A stretch of 64,000 bases of DNA from Nocardia jejuensis NBRC 103114. GTDB taxonomy: Bacteria > Actinomycetota > Actinomycetes > Mycobacteriales > Mycobacteriaceae. The stretch is from assembly GCF_001613145.1 (NCBI RefSeq), contig NZ_BDBU01000027.1, forward strand, positions 62,001-126,000, given 5' to 3'. The notes below the pieces were generated by a model, which was not told the origin of the DNA, did not search any database, and saw only the letters and a program-made list of their open reading frames with translations. Shown in pieces: positions 16,788 through 25,496 of this stretch. The position numbers and the translations under genes are program-made. Numbering within the stretch: the stretch's first letter is position 1; each line of letters begins with the position of its first letter.

Positions 16788-17297
16788 GTGACCGATCCAT
16801 TCAGCAAGCAGCCGGAACAGGGCGGCCCGCAGTACGGCGCGCCCGGTACCGGACCGCAGTACGGGCAGCCGCAGCAGCAGCCGTACGGCCAGCAGTCGTA
16901 CGACCCGCAGCAGTCGCAGCCCCAGCCGTTCCCGGGCCAGCCGCAGCAGCCGTACGGTCAGCAACCGTACGGCCAGCCGCAGCCCGCCTATGGTCAGCCG
17001 CAGCCCTACGGTCAGCCCGGGCAGTTCGGTCAGCCCGGTTTCGGCGCCGACCCGGAGGCCCCGTACGGCCGTGACATGTACGGCGTCCCGTACTCGGACA
17101 AGAGCAAGCTGACCGCGGGCCTGCTGCAGCTGCTCATCGGTTCGCTGGGTATCGGCCGCTTCTACCTCGGCTACACCACCATCGGTGTGCTGCAACTGAT
17201 CACGTGTGGCGGCTTCGGCGTCTGGGCGCTGATCGACGCCATTCTCATTCTCACCGGCAAGGTTCCGGATCCGCAGGGGCGTCCGCTGAAGGACTGA
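16788..17297 (+). CDS. TM2-domain membrane protein with Pro-Tyr-Gly-Gln repeats
   Basis: 169 residues. Residues 1-85 are a disordered repeat region with many PYGQ/PQ units; the C-terminal half is a TM2 domain of two hydrophobic hairpin helices (LTAGLLQLLIGSLGIGRFYL and GVLQLITCGGFGVWALIDA) joined by a short turn. Strong ribosome site AGGAGG six bases before the GTG. Function of TM2 proteins in actinobacteria is unknown; 24 bases downstream of lgt, probably co-transcribed. Confidence 0.88.
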   Translation: MTDPFSKQPEQGGPQYGAPGTGPQYGQPQQQPYGQQSYDPQQSQPQPFPGQPQQPYGQQPYGQPQPAYGQPQPYGQPGQFGQPGFGADPEAPYGRDMYGVPYSDKSKLTAGLLQLLIGSLGIGRFYLGYTTIGVLQLITCGGFGVWALIDAILILTGKVPDPQGRPLKD

Positions 17298-17321
17298 ACC
17301 GGGGGCGACACACCTGACGCG

Positions 17322-17351
17322 GCGGGCACCACGGGACTCGGTGGTGCCCGC
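17322..17351 (+). terminator. Hairpin terminator after TM2 gene
   Basis: 11-bp perfect inverted repeat GCGGGCACCAC/GTGGTGCCCGC with an eight-base loop. It separates the lgt-TM2 unit from the ABC genes. Confidence 0.7.
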
Positions 17352-17501
17352 GCGCCGTTATCATCACGAACGGTGATCCTGCAAGGTTTTCTCGCGGCGT
17401 GATCATTGGCGTGCTGTCCGGTTGGTTTCCGGCGTACCCTTTGTCGGTTGTTCAACGCGTGACTGGTTATGACCGGTTGCGCCTGAGGAGAGGTCCCCCT
17501 C

Positions 17502-18257
17502 GTGCGCCGTAAGCTTTTCGCCGCAGTGCTCGCCGTGGTCGCCGCCACCGCGGCCCTGACCGCGTGCAGCAGCAACGATGACCCGAACGTGCTGAAGGTC
17601 GGCACCGAGGGCACCTACTCCCCGTTCAGTTACCAGGAGAACGGCGCGCTCACCGGTTACGACATCGAGGTGGTCGAGGCCATCGGTGAAAAGCTCGGCC
17701 GCAAGGTCGAATTCGTGCAGACACCGTGGGACGCCATCTTCGCGGGCCTCGAGTCCAAGCGTTTCGACCTCGTCGCCAATCAGGTGACCATCAGTCCCGA
17801 ACGCGCGCAGAAGTATTCGCTCTCGCAGCCGTACACGGTCTCGGACGGCGTCATCGTCGCCAAGTCCGACAACAACGGCATCCACGCGCTCGCGGACCTG
17901 AACGGCAAGACCTGCGCGCAGTCCACCACCAGCAACTGGAGCAAGGTCGCCTCCGGCGCCGGTTGCAAGGTCGAGGGCGTCGAGGGCTTCGTGCAGGCCA
18001 TCCAGTTGCTCAAGAACGGCCGCGTGGACGCCACCGTCAACGACACCCTGGCCGTCGCCGAATACAACAAGAAGACCGGCGACAACAGCGTGAAGGTCGT
18101 CGGCAAGACCGGTGAGACCAGCCGGCAGGGATTCGCCGCCCGCAAGGACTCCCAGCAGCTGATCGATCAGATCGACACCGCGCTGGATCAGCTGCGCTCG
18201 GACGGCACGCTCGCGAAGATCTCCGAGAAGTACTTCGGCACCGACGTCAGCAAGTAG
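17502..18257 (+). CDS. Amino-acid ABC transporter substrate-binding lipoprotein
   Basis: 251-residue polar-amino-acid binding protein (SBP_bac_3). Signal peptide with lipobox LTACSS, lipidated Cys22; mature domain begins VLKVGTEGTYSPFSY and contains GYDIEVVEAIGEKLGRKVEF and FDLVANQVTISPER. GTG start with GAGGAGAGG upstream. The permease follows after 35 bases, but no ATPase gene is adjacent, so the transporter must borrow one. Probable ligand: a polar or sulfur amino acid such as cystine; not resolvable here. Confidence 0.9.
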   Translation: MRRKLFAAVLAVVAATAALTACSSNDDPNVLKVGTEGTYSPFSYQENGALTGYDIEVVEAIGEKLGRKVEFVQTPWDAIFAGLESKRFDLVANQVTISPERAQKYSLSQPYTVSDGVIVAKSDNNGIHALADLNGKTCAQSTTSNWSKVASGAGCKVEGVEGFVQAIQLLKNGRVDATVNDTLAVAEYNKKTGDNSVKVVGKTGETSRQGFAARKDSQQLIDQIDTALDQLRSDGTLAKISEKYFGTDVSK

Positions 18258-18292
18258 GCGGTAGAGGACTCGGGCGGTAGAAGACTCAGACG

Positions 18293-18961
18293 ATGGACGC
18301 CTCCACCTGGGCCCTCATCCGGCAGAACCTGTGGCCCATGCTGGAGGCCACCGTCAAGACGACGCTGCCGCTCACGGCCATCAGCTTCGCGATCGGCCTC
18401 GTGATCGCGCTGTTCGTGGCGCTGGCGCGCATGTCGGCGGTCCGGCCGCTCTCGGCGGCGGCCCGGCTGTACATCTCGATCATTCGCGGAACACCGCTCC
18501 TGGTGCAGCTGTTCATCATCTTCTACGCGCTGCCGCAGTTCCACATCCTGCTGGACCCGTTCCCGGCCGCGGTCATCGCCTTCAGCCTCAATGTCGGCGG
18601 TTACGCGGCGGAAGTCATTCGCGCCGCGATCCTTTCGGTCGCGCACGGGCAGTGGGAGGCGTCGTACGCGGTCGGTATGAACTACGCGCAGGCCCTGCGC
18701 CTGATCATCTTGCCGCAGGCCTCGCGCATCGCGGTGCCGCCGCTGTCCAACACCCTCATCTCGTTGGTGAAGGACACCTCGCTGGCCTCCACCATCCTGG
18801 TGACGGAGTTGCTGCGAACTGCCCAACTCGCCGCCGCGCCGACCTTCGACTTCTTCGCGCTCTACGGCGTGGCCGCCATCTACTACTGGGTCATCTGCCT
18901 GATCCTCGGCTTCGGCCAGACTCGTCTGGAAACGCGGTTGGCGCGCCACGTAGCGCGTTGA
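18293..18961 (+). CDS. Amino-acid ABC transporter permease
   Basis: 222-residue HisM/GlnP-type permease with about five membrane helices. The ATPase-contact (EAA) loop is EASYAVGMNYAQALRLIILP near residues 122-141. Forms a two-gene unit with the binding protein at 17502; no ATP-binding gene follows. The nearest polar-amino-acid ATPase in the window is at 52517, in another complete system. Confidence 0.9.
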   Translation: MDASTWALIRQNLWPMLEATVKTTLPLTAISFAIGLVIALFVALARMSAVRPLSAAARLYISIIRGTPLLVQLFIIFYALPQFHILLDPFPAAVIAFSLNVGGYAAEVIRAAILSVAHGQWEASYAVGMNYAQALRLIILPQASRIAVPPLSNTLISLVKDTSLASTILVTELLRTAQLAAAPTFDFFALYGVAAIYYWVICLILGFGQTRLETRLARHVAR

Positions 18962-19020
18962 CCCACGCGGGTCTCGGCGAGCCGATGTTCGTACCGGGCG
19001 TCGTGAATCGCCAGGGCGTA

Positions 19021-19125
19021 GCTGTCAGCACCGCCTCGCCGGGTTCGCGGCCCGCCCCGGTTCCGGACCGACGGAGCGGGGGAGCGGAGGAGGGAAGAAC
19101 CGGGGTCACAAGGGCCGCGAACAGC
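19021..19125. repeat. Nested inverted-repeat element before pyk
   Basis: Two nested perfect inverted repeats: outer arms 19043-19053 and 19112-19122 (GTTCGCGGCCC/GGGCCGCGAAC), inner arms 19055-19063 and 19097-19105 (CCCCGGTTC/GAACCGGGG), leaving a purine-rich loop. Could be a terminator for the permease gene, a dispersed intergenic palindrome or a structured RNA. It lies in the 290-base gap before pyk, which holds no gene. Confidence 0.5.
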
Positions 19126-19238
19126 CGTAGCGCAGCGGAGGCAAATCAAACACAGCGCTGACCGTGGGTTTGCTGAACGGGAGGTATATATCTTCCCGAA
19201 CAGTGTGTGCCCGTTCAGCGGGACGTTTGTCACAGGAC

Positions 19239-19254
19239 TAGGGTTGTGGCCGTG
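19239..19254 (+). promoter_or_regulatory. Leaderless promoter of pyk (-10 box TAGGGT)
   Basis: TAGGGT at 19239-19244 followed by seven bases and the GTG at 19252; no ribosome site. Further upstream, 19179-19206 holds an imperfect inverted repeat around TATATA with arms GAACGGGAGG and CTTCCCGAAC, a possible operator. Confidence 0.5.
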
Positions 19255-20673
19255 ATGCGACGAACGAAGATTGTGTGCACACTCGGCCCGGCTGTGTCGT
19301 CCGAGGACCGAATTCGTGAACTCGTCGAGAGTGGCATGGATGTCGCTCGCTTGAACTTCAGTCACGGCGAGCATTCAGACCATGCCGACAACTACAAGAA
19401 GGTGCGTCAGGCGAGTGACTTACTCGGCCGCGCCGTAGGCATTCTCGCCGATCTCCAGGGACCGAAGATCCGACTCGGCCGGTTCCTCGAGGGTAAGACC
19501 GTGTGGGCGACAGGTGAGGAAGTACGCATCACCGTCGATGAGATCCAGGGCACCCACGACCGCGTCTCGACCACCTACAAGCAGCTCGCGCAGGACGCCA
19601 AGGCCGGCGACCGCCTGCTCGTGGACGACGGCAAGATCGGGATGACCGTCGTGCGCGTCGAGGGCAACGACGTGGTGTGCCGGGTGACCGAGGGCGGTCC
19701 GGTCTCGAACAACAAGGGCGTCTCGCTGCCCGGTATGGACGTGTCGGTTCCGGCGTTGTCGGAGAAGGACATCGAGGATCTGGAGTTCGCGCTCAATCTG
19801 GGCGTCGACTTCATCGCGCTGTCATTCGTGCGTTCGCCCTCGGACGTCGAACTGGTGCACGAGATCATGGACCGGGTCGGACGGCGGGTGCCGATCATCG
19901 GCAAGCTCGAAAAGCCCGAAGCCATCGACAATCTCGAGGCCATCGTGCTGGCCTTCGACGCCGTCATGGTCGCCCGCGGCGACCTCGGTGTCGAGCTGCC
20001 GCTAGAGCAGGTGCCGCTGGTGCAGAAGCGTGCCATCCAGATGGCGCGGGAGAACGCCAAGCCGGTCATCGTGGCCACCCAGATGCTCGAATCGATGATC
20101 ACCAACTCGCGCCCGACGCGCGCCGAGGCCTCCGATGTGGCCAACGCGGTGCTCGACGGTGCGGACGCGGTGATGCTCTCGGGTGAGACCTCGGTCGGCG
20201 ACTACCCGATCGAGACGGTCCGGACCATGGCGCGCATCGTGCACGCGGTGGAATCCGAATCCTCCACGCGCGTACCACCTCTGACCCACGTGCCGCGCAC
20301 CAAGCGCGGTGTCATTTCCTATGCGGCCCGCGATATCGGCGAGCGGCTCAACGCCAAGGCGCTGGTGGCCTTCACCCAGTCCGGCGACACCGTGCGCCGC
20401 CTCGCACGACTGCACACCCCGCTGCCGCTGCTGGCGTTCACGCCGAACTCGGCTATCCGCAACCAGCTCGCATTGACCTGGGGCACCGAGACTTTCATCG
20501 TGCCGTCGGTGCAGAACACCGACGAGATGATTCATCAGGTCGACAACGCCCTGCTGTCCATCGGCCGATACAAGAAGGGCGATCTGGTGGTCATCGTGGC
20601 CGGATCCCCGCCGGGAACGGTAGGTTCCACCAATATGATTCACGTGCACCGTATCGGCGAGGAGGACCACTAG
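19252..20673 (+). CDS. pyk: Pyruvate kinase
   Basis: 473-residue glycolytic enzyme making pyruvate and ATP from PEP. N-terminus RRTKIVCTLGPA, then MDVARLNFSHGEH, ADLQGPKIRLG, the Mg/phosphate site VMVARGDLGVELP and ATQMLESMITNSRPTRAE. Full length with a C-terminal allosteric domain. Start at GTG 19252, or the adjacent ATG 19255. tesB begins on the base after the stop, the same pair order as pykA-tesB1 in M. tuberculosis. Confidence 0.96.
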   Translation: MMRRTKIVCTLGPAVSSEDRIRELVESGMDVARLNFSHGEHSDHADNYKKVRQASDLLGRAVGILADLQGPKIRLGRFLEGKTVWATGEEVRITVDEIQGTHDRVSTTYKQLAQDAKAGDRLLVDDGKIGMTVVRVEGNDVVCRVTEGGPVSNNKGVSLPGMDVSVPALSEKDIEDLEFALNLGVDFIALSFVRSPSDVELVHEIMDRVGRRVPIIGKLEKPEAIDNLEAIVLAFDAVMVARGDLGVELPLEQVPLVQKRAIQMARENAKPVIVATQMLESMITNSRPTRAEASDVANAVLDGADAVMLSGETSVGDYPIETVRTMARIVHAVESESSTRVPPLTHVPRTKRGVISYAARDIGERLNAKALVAFTQSGDTVRRLARLHTPLPLLAFTPNSAIRNQLALTWGTETFIVPSVQNTDEMIHQVDNALLSIGRYKKGDLVVIVAGSPPGTVGSTNMIHVHRIGEEDH

Positions 20674-21582
20674 GTGAGTGCGTCGCTGGGCGAGGCAACC
20701 GCGGATTCCGAGGGCTCGGGCCTATCGGATGATCTGCGGGTGCTGTTGAGCCTGCTCGATCTCGAGGAGCAGGCCACCGACACCTTCATCGGACAGCATC
20801 CGGAGAAGGTGTGGAGCCGTACGTTCGGCGGTCAGCTGGTGGCGCAGGCCATCGTCGCCGCCGGCCGGACGGTCGGACCCGAGCGCCCGGTGCACGCGGT
20901 CAACGCGCATTTCGTGCGCGGCGGTGATCCGAAGAAGCCGATCGAATACCACGTGGACCGCCACCGCGACGGGCGCTCGTTCGCCAACCGCACGGTGACC
21001 GCCTCGCAGGACGGCGACGAGCTTTTCGTCATGCTCGCCGCGTTCCAGGACTGGGGCAAGGGACTCGAGCATGGTGCGCCGCTGCCCGAGGTGCCCTCGC
21101 CGGAAGATCTTCCGCGCGTGGAGGAGTCGTTCGCCGGGCTCGAGGACAAGCTCGAAATGTTCGTAAAGGCGCCGCATCCCATCGACATGCGGTACACGAA
21201 CGATCCGGCCTGGATTCTCAAGGGGACCGGCGAGAAGCTCAACCACAATCGCGTGTGGATGCGCACCGACGGCGCGCTTCCCGACGATCCGCTGATTCAC
21301 GTTGCGGCGCTGGCTTATTCGTCCGACACCACGGTGCTGGATTCGATCATCACCACGCACGGCCTGTCCTGGGGCCTGGATCGCATCCTCGCCGCGACGG
21401 TCAATCACTCGATCTGGTTCCATCGCCCCTTCCGCTTCGACGACTGGGCGCTGTACGCGACCGAGTCGCCGGTGGCGGCGGGATCGCGCGGGCTGGCGCG
21501 CGGAATGTTCTACGCCCGCAACGGCGACCTGCTCGCGACCACCGTGCAGGAGGGCGTGATCCGGCACTTCCCCAAGCGCTGA
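20674..21582 (+). CDS. tesB: Acyl-CoA thioesterase II
   Basis: 302-residue double-hotdog thioesterase that hydrolyses medium- and long-chain acyl-CoA. First hotdog: VWSRTFGGQLVAQAIVAAG, VHAVNAHFVRGGD and RDGRSFANRTVTA; second: LAYSSDTTVLDSI, SIWFHRPFRFDDWALYA and a C-terminal RGLARGMFYARNGDLLATTV carrying the conserved QEG. GTG start abuts the pyk stop, so it is co-translated with pyk. Confidence 0.95.
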   Translation: MSASLGEATADSEGSGLSDDLRVLLSLLDLEEQATDTFIGQHPEKVWSRTFGGQLVAQAIVAAGRTVGPERPVHAVNAHFVRGGDPKKPIEYHVDRHRDGRSFANRTVTASQDGDELFVMLAAFQDWGKGLEHGAPLPEVPSPEDLPRVEESFAGLEDKLEMFVKAPHPIDMRYTNDPAWILKGTGEKLNHNRVWMRTDGALPDDPLIHVAALAYSSDTTVLDSIITTHGLSWGLDRILAATVNHSIWFHRPFRFDDWALYATESPVAAGSRGLARGMFYARNGDLLATTVQEGVIRHFPKR

Positions 21583-21596
21583 GCGTCGACGCGGAG

Positions 21597-21626
21597 ACAG
21601 GCCGTACCCGAAGGGGTGCGGCCTGT
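21597..21626 (+). terminator. Hairpin terminator after tesB
   Basis: 13-bp stem (ACAGGCCGTACCC against GGGTGCGGCCTGT, one G-T pair) with loop GAAG, followed by TTTCG. Ends the pyk-tesB transcript. Confidence 0.75.
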
Positions 21627-21698
21627 TTCGTCCGAAAGGGCACTGTTTCGCCCGACAGGGCGTGTGGGGTGTGCCCCGCGGGCGATCGTCGGATCCTT

Positions 21699-22100
21699 TC
21701 AGATCAACTCGCGGTTTTCCTCCAGCTCGAAGTTCTCGCGCTGCAGGGCGTGCACGATGTACGGGATCGGCTCGTCCGCGGACAGCTCCAGGATCAGACG
21801 CTGTTCGAGTTTGGCGATGCCCGCCTTGGTGAGCTGGCGTGCCTCACCGACCAGGCTGAGCGCGATCTCGAAGGTGCGGCGCTCGCCCGGCTCGGCGCCG
21901 GGATGGTCGAGCCGCCACTGTGTTTCGAGCACGGTATGGGTGGGTTCGTCGCACTCCACGGGAAGCGTGAATCGCCACGCGAAGATATCCCGGTCTGCCA
22001 CATACTCATCGACCACGCGGCACACGGTTTCCGTGACGCGATGCAAGGTCTGGGGTGTCACATAAACATGGAGCGAAACATCCGAAATTCGCTTCGGCAT
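21699..22100 (-). CDS. Protein of unknown function
   Basis: 133-residue soluble protein starting MPKRISDVSLHVYVTPQTL, predicted alpha/beta, acidic C-terminus NFELEENRELI. No signal peptide, membrane helix or recognised motif. The ATG at 22100 is preceded by AGAGGAC; the frame is open farther up but composition there does not look coding. It follows the phosphatase gene on the same strand after 127 bases. Function not inferred. Confidence 0.65.
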   Translation of the reverse strand: MPKRISDVSLHVYVTPQTLHRVTETVCRVVDEYVADRDIFAWRFTLPVECDEPTHTVLETQWRLDHPGAEPGERRTFEIALSLVGEARQLTKAGIAKLEQRLILELSADEPIPYIVHALQRENFELEENRELI

Positions 22101-22227
22101 GTCCTCTAGTCCTGTTCTTGTGTCGCAACCACCGGCGGTGGTGTTCCGCGGCGAAGTGTAATCGCTTACCGGACCAATCGCGCAGACAGGTCCATTGACA
22201 CGGTGTGTTCGACAGGATTTCGAGTGG

Positions 22228-22911
22228 TTACCGGGCAGTACGAAGTTCCGGGTGCACGGGTTGCACTGGGTATTCGCGGCTTTCGGCGTGTTTGACGGAA
22301 TTGGAAAGTCCGCCGGGAAGCACCAGCAGTGAAGGTCGTTGCGCACCGGCGTCACTGGCGGCGGTACGAGGGTGGACGGTGTGCTGTGGATGCTCGTGCG
22401 CGTGCAGCGCCAGCAGCAGTGGAACGAGCGCTTCGGCGATCCGATCGCCGACCTCGCAGAAGGCCTGGGGTGAGAGTCCGACCGGATCGGAGATGTTCTC
22501 GCGGCCGACATAGGCCAGATCGTCACGCGCGGTGTGCAATCCGACGACGGTGCGCGCGCCGCTGACCTTCGCGATGCGATAGGCCTCCAGCAGCGTGAAG
22601 GTGCGGGGGAGTGCCTCGGGCACGAGATCGCGTACCTGGTCGCGGATCTTGTCGGTCATGGTGACGACGAGATCGGCGCGGTGCACCATCTCCGGTTTCA
22701 GCCGGCGCGCCTTGAACTCGGAGGCGTCGCCGCCGAGTCCGACGATGGTCTGGGCCGCAAGCGGTTCGGCCGGAAACCCGACCAGGGCCCGGACCCCGGC
22801 GCTCTCGGCCGACAGGTCCGATAGTCCGTGTTCAGCGGCCACAGCCAGGGTGAGGCGCTCGGCAATGACGGAGCGGCAAACGTTTCCGCTGCACACGAAC
22901 AGCACATGCAT
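22228..22911 (-). CDS. Low-molecular-weight protein-tyrosine phosphatase
   Basis: 227-residue LMW-PTP/ArsC-like fold. The P-loop is VCSGNVCRS (nucleophile Cys7, Arg13) and the acid loop is ISDPVGLSPQAF with the catalytic Asp. The last ~65 residues (after HAHEHPQH) are an unconserved-looking tail rich in Ala, Pro, Ser and Arg, longer than the usual ~160-residue family. TAGCTT six bases before the ATG suggests a leaderless mRNA. Could act on bacterial phosphotyrosine or in arsenate-type reduction; the DPVG loop favours phosphatase. Confidence 0.88.
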   Translation of the reverse strand: MHVLFVCSGNVCRSVIAERLTLAVAAEHGLSDLSAESAGVRALVGFPAEPLAAQTIVGLGGDASEFKARRLKPEMVHRADLVVTMTDKIRDQVRDLVPEALPRTFTLLEAYRIAKVSGARTVVGLHTARDDLAYVGRENISDPVGLSPQAFCEVGDRIAEALVPLLLALHAHEHPQHTVHPRTAASDAGAQRPSLLVLPGGLSNSVKHAESREYPVQPVHPELRTAR

Positions 22912-23130
22912 GAGGACAAGCTATGCCCATCGAGACCCGTCCGAAACGCTTCCGAGACCTGATCACACCCATCTACCAGGATGTTCATTCCCCGGCAGAG
23001 TGTCGGTCGCCTGCTGTTCGCTCCCACGTATCGATCGGCCCGCCGAGGATCGAATCGGGCCGGATTCGTCGCGGCCGTGGAAATCCGAGCATGCTGGTTT
23101 CGGCCCGCCGAATCAAGAGCTGCGCGGGAT

Positions 23131-23643
23131 CTACTCCTCCGGGGATCCGTAGTACTCGGATTCGCCGACCACCGGGGTGATCTCGGGCGGGGTGTCGCGC
23201 ACCCGGCTGCGGGTGGAGAACAACCGTCCCCGGGCGGGCACGATGGGTGCGAACTTGCCCAGCCCCGTCGGCCGGGCCATATCGTCGTAGACCGAGTCGA
23301 TCCCGCCGCGCGCGAAATACGCCTCGTGCCAGAAACCGGTCCCGCCGGAGTCCGCGAGGAACCGCGTCCACCACACCCGGTGCGGATCGGAGCGGGTCCA
23401 CTTCTCCAGGCTCTCCAGATCCCGCCAGTACTGCCGCGCGCCCCAGTGCGGGGGGAACAGCGACCAGATCACGTCCTCGTGCGCGAGCAGGCCGTCCGGA
23501 CGCCCGCGCTGGGAGCTGTAGAGCTTGGGGCCGACCCCCAGCAGGCGCACTATCCCCCGGGGCTTGTGCACCCGCATGCCGAGCAGAACGACCACCAGGT
23601 CCGGATACTCGGACAGGTCCGCTGTCTGCCGATTCACCCGCAT
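23131..23643 (-). CDS. DUF4188-like protein
   Basis: 170 residues, aromatic-rich (PHWGARQYWRDLESLEKW, GGTGFWHEAYFARGG), beginning MRVNRQTADLSEYPDLVVVL. This pattern recalls the DUF4188 monooxygenase-like family, an assignment from memory of motifs only. The ATG at 23643 is supported by GGAGG six bases upstream. It stands alone on the minus strand. The upstream part of the open frame (to 23925) is unlikely to be coding. Confidence 0.65.
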   Translation of the reverse strand: MRVNRQTADLSEYPDLVVVLLGMRVHKPRGIVRLLGVGPKLYSSQRGRPDGLLAHEDVIWSLFPPHWGARQYWRDLESLEKWTRSDPHRVWWTRFLADSGGTGFWHEAYFARGGIDSVYDDMARPTGLGKFAPIVPARGRLFSTRSRVRDTPPEITPVVGESEYYGSPEE

Positions 23644-23993
23644 GCGCCGCCTCCGCACGTATCGATCTTTCTGTGCGGTTGTACGAAATACACCCGCCTC
23701 CGGTTCACTCTTCCGCAGAAACCGTGCGCTGACCTCCGAACAGCGTTTCGAGGTGGTTCTGCACGCTCGGATCGGTCCGCGGAACGGCCCGTGTGCCCCC
23801 GCTCGCTTCGCACCGTATCGATGATCGAGACGAATTCTTCCTTCCACCCCGATCAGAATTCCGTCCAGTTTTCTCTCACCCGAATCTGTCCGGATCGCGG
23901 GGATGTCGATCACGCTTTGTGGCAAGGGTTTCGGGGACGATGTTCCGGTCGATCGAGGTGTGGACCGTTGGTCCGACGAGGAGGCGGGGAACT
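23644..23993. other. 350-bp divergent intergenic region
   Basis: Lies between the start of the DUF4188-like gene and the start of the 97-residue protein. It should hold both promoters, but no convincing -10/-35 pair, operator or small gene was seen. Confidence 0.4.
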
Positions 23994-24287
23994 ATGGCAG
24001 TGGATTACGAGCAGGCACACAAAGTGGTCCGCGATTCGTTGCAATCCGAATGGCGCTGGGGCACTTTCTGTCTGGATGATCGGCACATTGTCGAGAATGA
24101 CGAACTGTTCGTCTTCAACGTGGGAGCCAGAGAACTTCTGATCGACCGGGACTTCTCGTACGCGGTGTCCACGGCCGTCTCGGTCGTCTACAAGAACGAC
24201 GGCCGGTTGGCCGCGCTGCCGTCCTCGACGGTGGGTCTGGACCCCACCATGCGGGTGCGGCCGAATCCGAATCCGACTGTGGGCTAA
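23994..24287 (+). CDS. Small YrhB/Imm35-like protein
   Basis: 97 residues: MAVDYEQAHKVVRDSL, then alternating strands with IVENDELFVFNVG and STAVSVVYKNDGRL. The size and the pattern of a helix followed by a sheet with a closing 'VVYKNDG' strand resemble the YrhB/Imm35 fold used by some toxin immunity proteins. No toxin gene is adjacent, so an immunity role is not supported by context. ATG at 23994 has GAGGAGG nine bases upstream. Converges with the monooxygenase gene, overlapping its stop by four bases. Confidence 0.6.
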   Translation: MAVDYEQAHKVVRDSLQSEWRWGTFCLDDRHIVENDELFVFNVGARELLIDRDFSYAVSTAVSVVYKNDGRLAALPSSTVGLDPTMRVRPNPNPTVG

Positions 24288-25411
24288 CCGATATCGGCTG
24301 CCGTGCCGAGGAAGTCGATCAGTCCGAAGGGGGCGCGGTCGCCGAGGCAGAGATCCAGGATCTCATCGGCGTCCACCGCCTCGGACTCGCTGCGCGGGAA
24401 CAGGGCCTGCTCGTAGGTGGTGAGCGCGGCCTCGAGGTCGTCCGGGTGGGCCGCGATGGCGTTCCCGAGTTCCGCGCCGTCGAACATGGCGAGGTTCGCG
24501 CCCTCGCCGGCGGGCGGCATCAGGTGCGCGGCATCGCCCACCAGGGTCACGCCGGGCACGCGGTCCCAGCGGTATCCGTCCGGGGTCGCGTGGATCATGC
24601 GCGCGACAGGGGCGGTGTCGCCCTCGGTGATCAGCGCGGTGAGTTCCGGTGCCCACCCGTCGAATTCGGCCGCGATGCGGGCACTCGCGGCGGCGGCGTC
24701 GCCGAAGTCGATGTCGGCGAACCATTCCGCGGGCCGGACGAGTTCGACGTACGTGTGCAGGATGTCCCCGGCCTCACGGTGCGCGACGATCCCTTTACCC
24801 GGGGTGAGCGCGTACATCGCGCCGCTGCCTACGGCTTCGGCTGTCGCGGAGTGCTTTTCGTCGACGTCGTACAGGTAGGTCTCGACGAATGTCGCACCGG
24901 CGTAGACCGGCGTCGCGTCGGTCAGCAGCGGCCTGACCTTCGACCAGGCGCCGTCCGCGCCCACCAGCAGTTCGGTGATGACGGTGGATCCGTCCGCGAA
25001 GGTCAGTTCGTGCCGCCCGTCACCGAGGGATGTGACTGCGGCGAGTTTCCTGCCCCATCGAACGGTGTCCTCCGGTAGCGAGTCGAGCAGGATTCGGCGC
25101 AGGTCCCCGCGCAGGACCTCGGGCCTGCCGCCGTCGCCCTCGGGTTCGTCGTGCAGCGAATTTCCCTCGGGGTCGAGCATGCGCAGGGCATCGCCGCCCT
25201 CGTGGATGATCGCGCGGAACTCCTCGGTGAGGCCCGCGGCCTCGAGTGCCCGCTGTCCGTTGTGCTGGTGAATGTCGAGCTGGCCGCCCTGCGTGCGGGT
25301 CTGCGCCGAAGGCTCGGCCTCGTAGACCGTCGCGGCGATGCCGTGCATGTGCAGGACGCGGGCCAGGGTGAGGCCGCCGAGGCCCGCACCGATGATCGTG
25401 ATCGTCGTCAT
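24284..25411 (-). CDS. FAD-dependent monooxygenase, TetX-like
   Basis: 375-residue class A flavin monooxygenase. The ADP-binding motif GAGLGGLTLARVLHMHG is at residues 8-24, followed by YEAEPSAQTRTQGGQLDIH; the second flavin motif is TLVGDAAHLMPPAGEGANLAM. The RTQGGQLDIHQHNGQ segment is close to TetX, which hydroxylates tetracyclines, but related enzymes act on other aromatics. It is divergent from a TetR gene across two perfect palindromes, implying substrate-induced expression. Start ATG 25411 with GAGAGGAG upstream. Confidence 0.88.
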   Translation of the reverse strand: MTTITIIGAGLGGLTLARVLHMHGIAATVYEAEPSAQTRTQGGQLDIHQHNGQRALEAAGLTEEFRAIIHEGGDALRMLDPEGNSLHDEPEGDGGRPEVLRGDLRRILLDSLPEDTVRWGRKLAAVTSLGDGRHELTFADGSTVITELLVGADGAWSKVRPLLTDATPVYAGATFVETYLYDVDEKHSATAEAVGSGAMYALTPGKGIVAHREAGDILHTYVELVRPAEWFADIDFGDAAAASARIAAEFDGWAPELTALITEGDTAPVARMIHATPDGYRWDRVPGVTLVGDAAHLMPPAGEGANLAMFDGAELGNAIAAHPDDLEAALTTYEQALFPRSESEAVDADEILDLCLGDRAPFGLIDFLGTAADIG

Positions 25412-25435
25412 TGTCGTACTCCTCTCGAACGGTTC

Positions 25436-25450
25436 TGGAACGTTGTTCCA
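25436..25450. promoter_or_regulatory. TetR operator 1
   Basis: Palindrome TGGAACGTTGTTCCA (6-bp arms, 3-base centre) between the monooxygenase and TetR genes. It shares arms TGGAAC/GTTCCA with the site at 25462-25476, centres 26 bp apart. Confidence 0.8.
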
Positions 25451-25461
25451 TGAATCCATCT

Positions 25462-25476
25462 TGGAACGACGTTCCA
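25462..25476. promoter_or_regulatory. TetR operator 2
   Basis: Palindrome TGGAACGACGTTCCA with the same arms as operator 1, immediately upstream of the tetR start. The two sites probably bind two TetR dimers and repress both divergent genes. Confidence 0.8.
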
Positions 25477-25496
25477 GATATGTCAAGATGGTCCGC

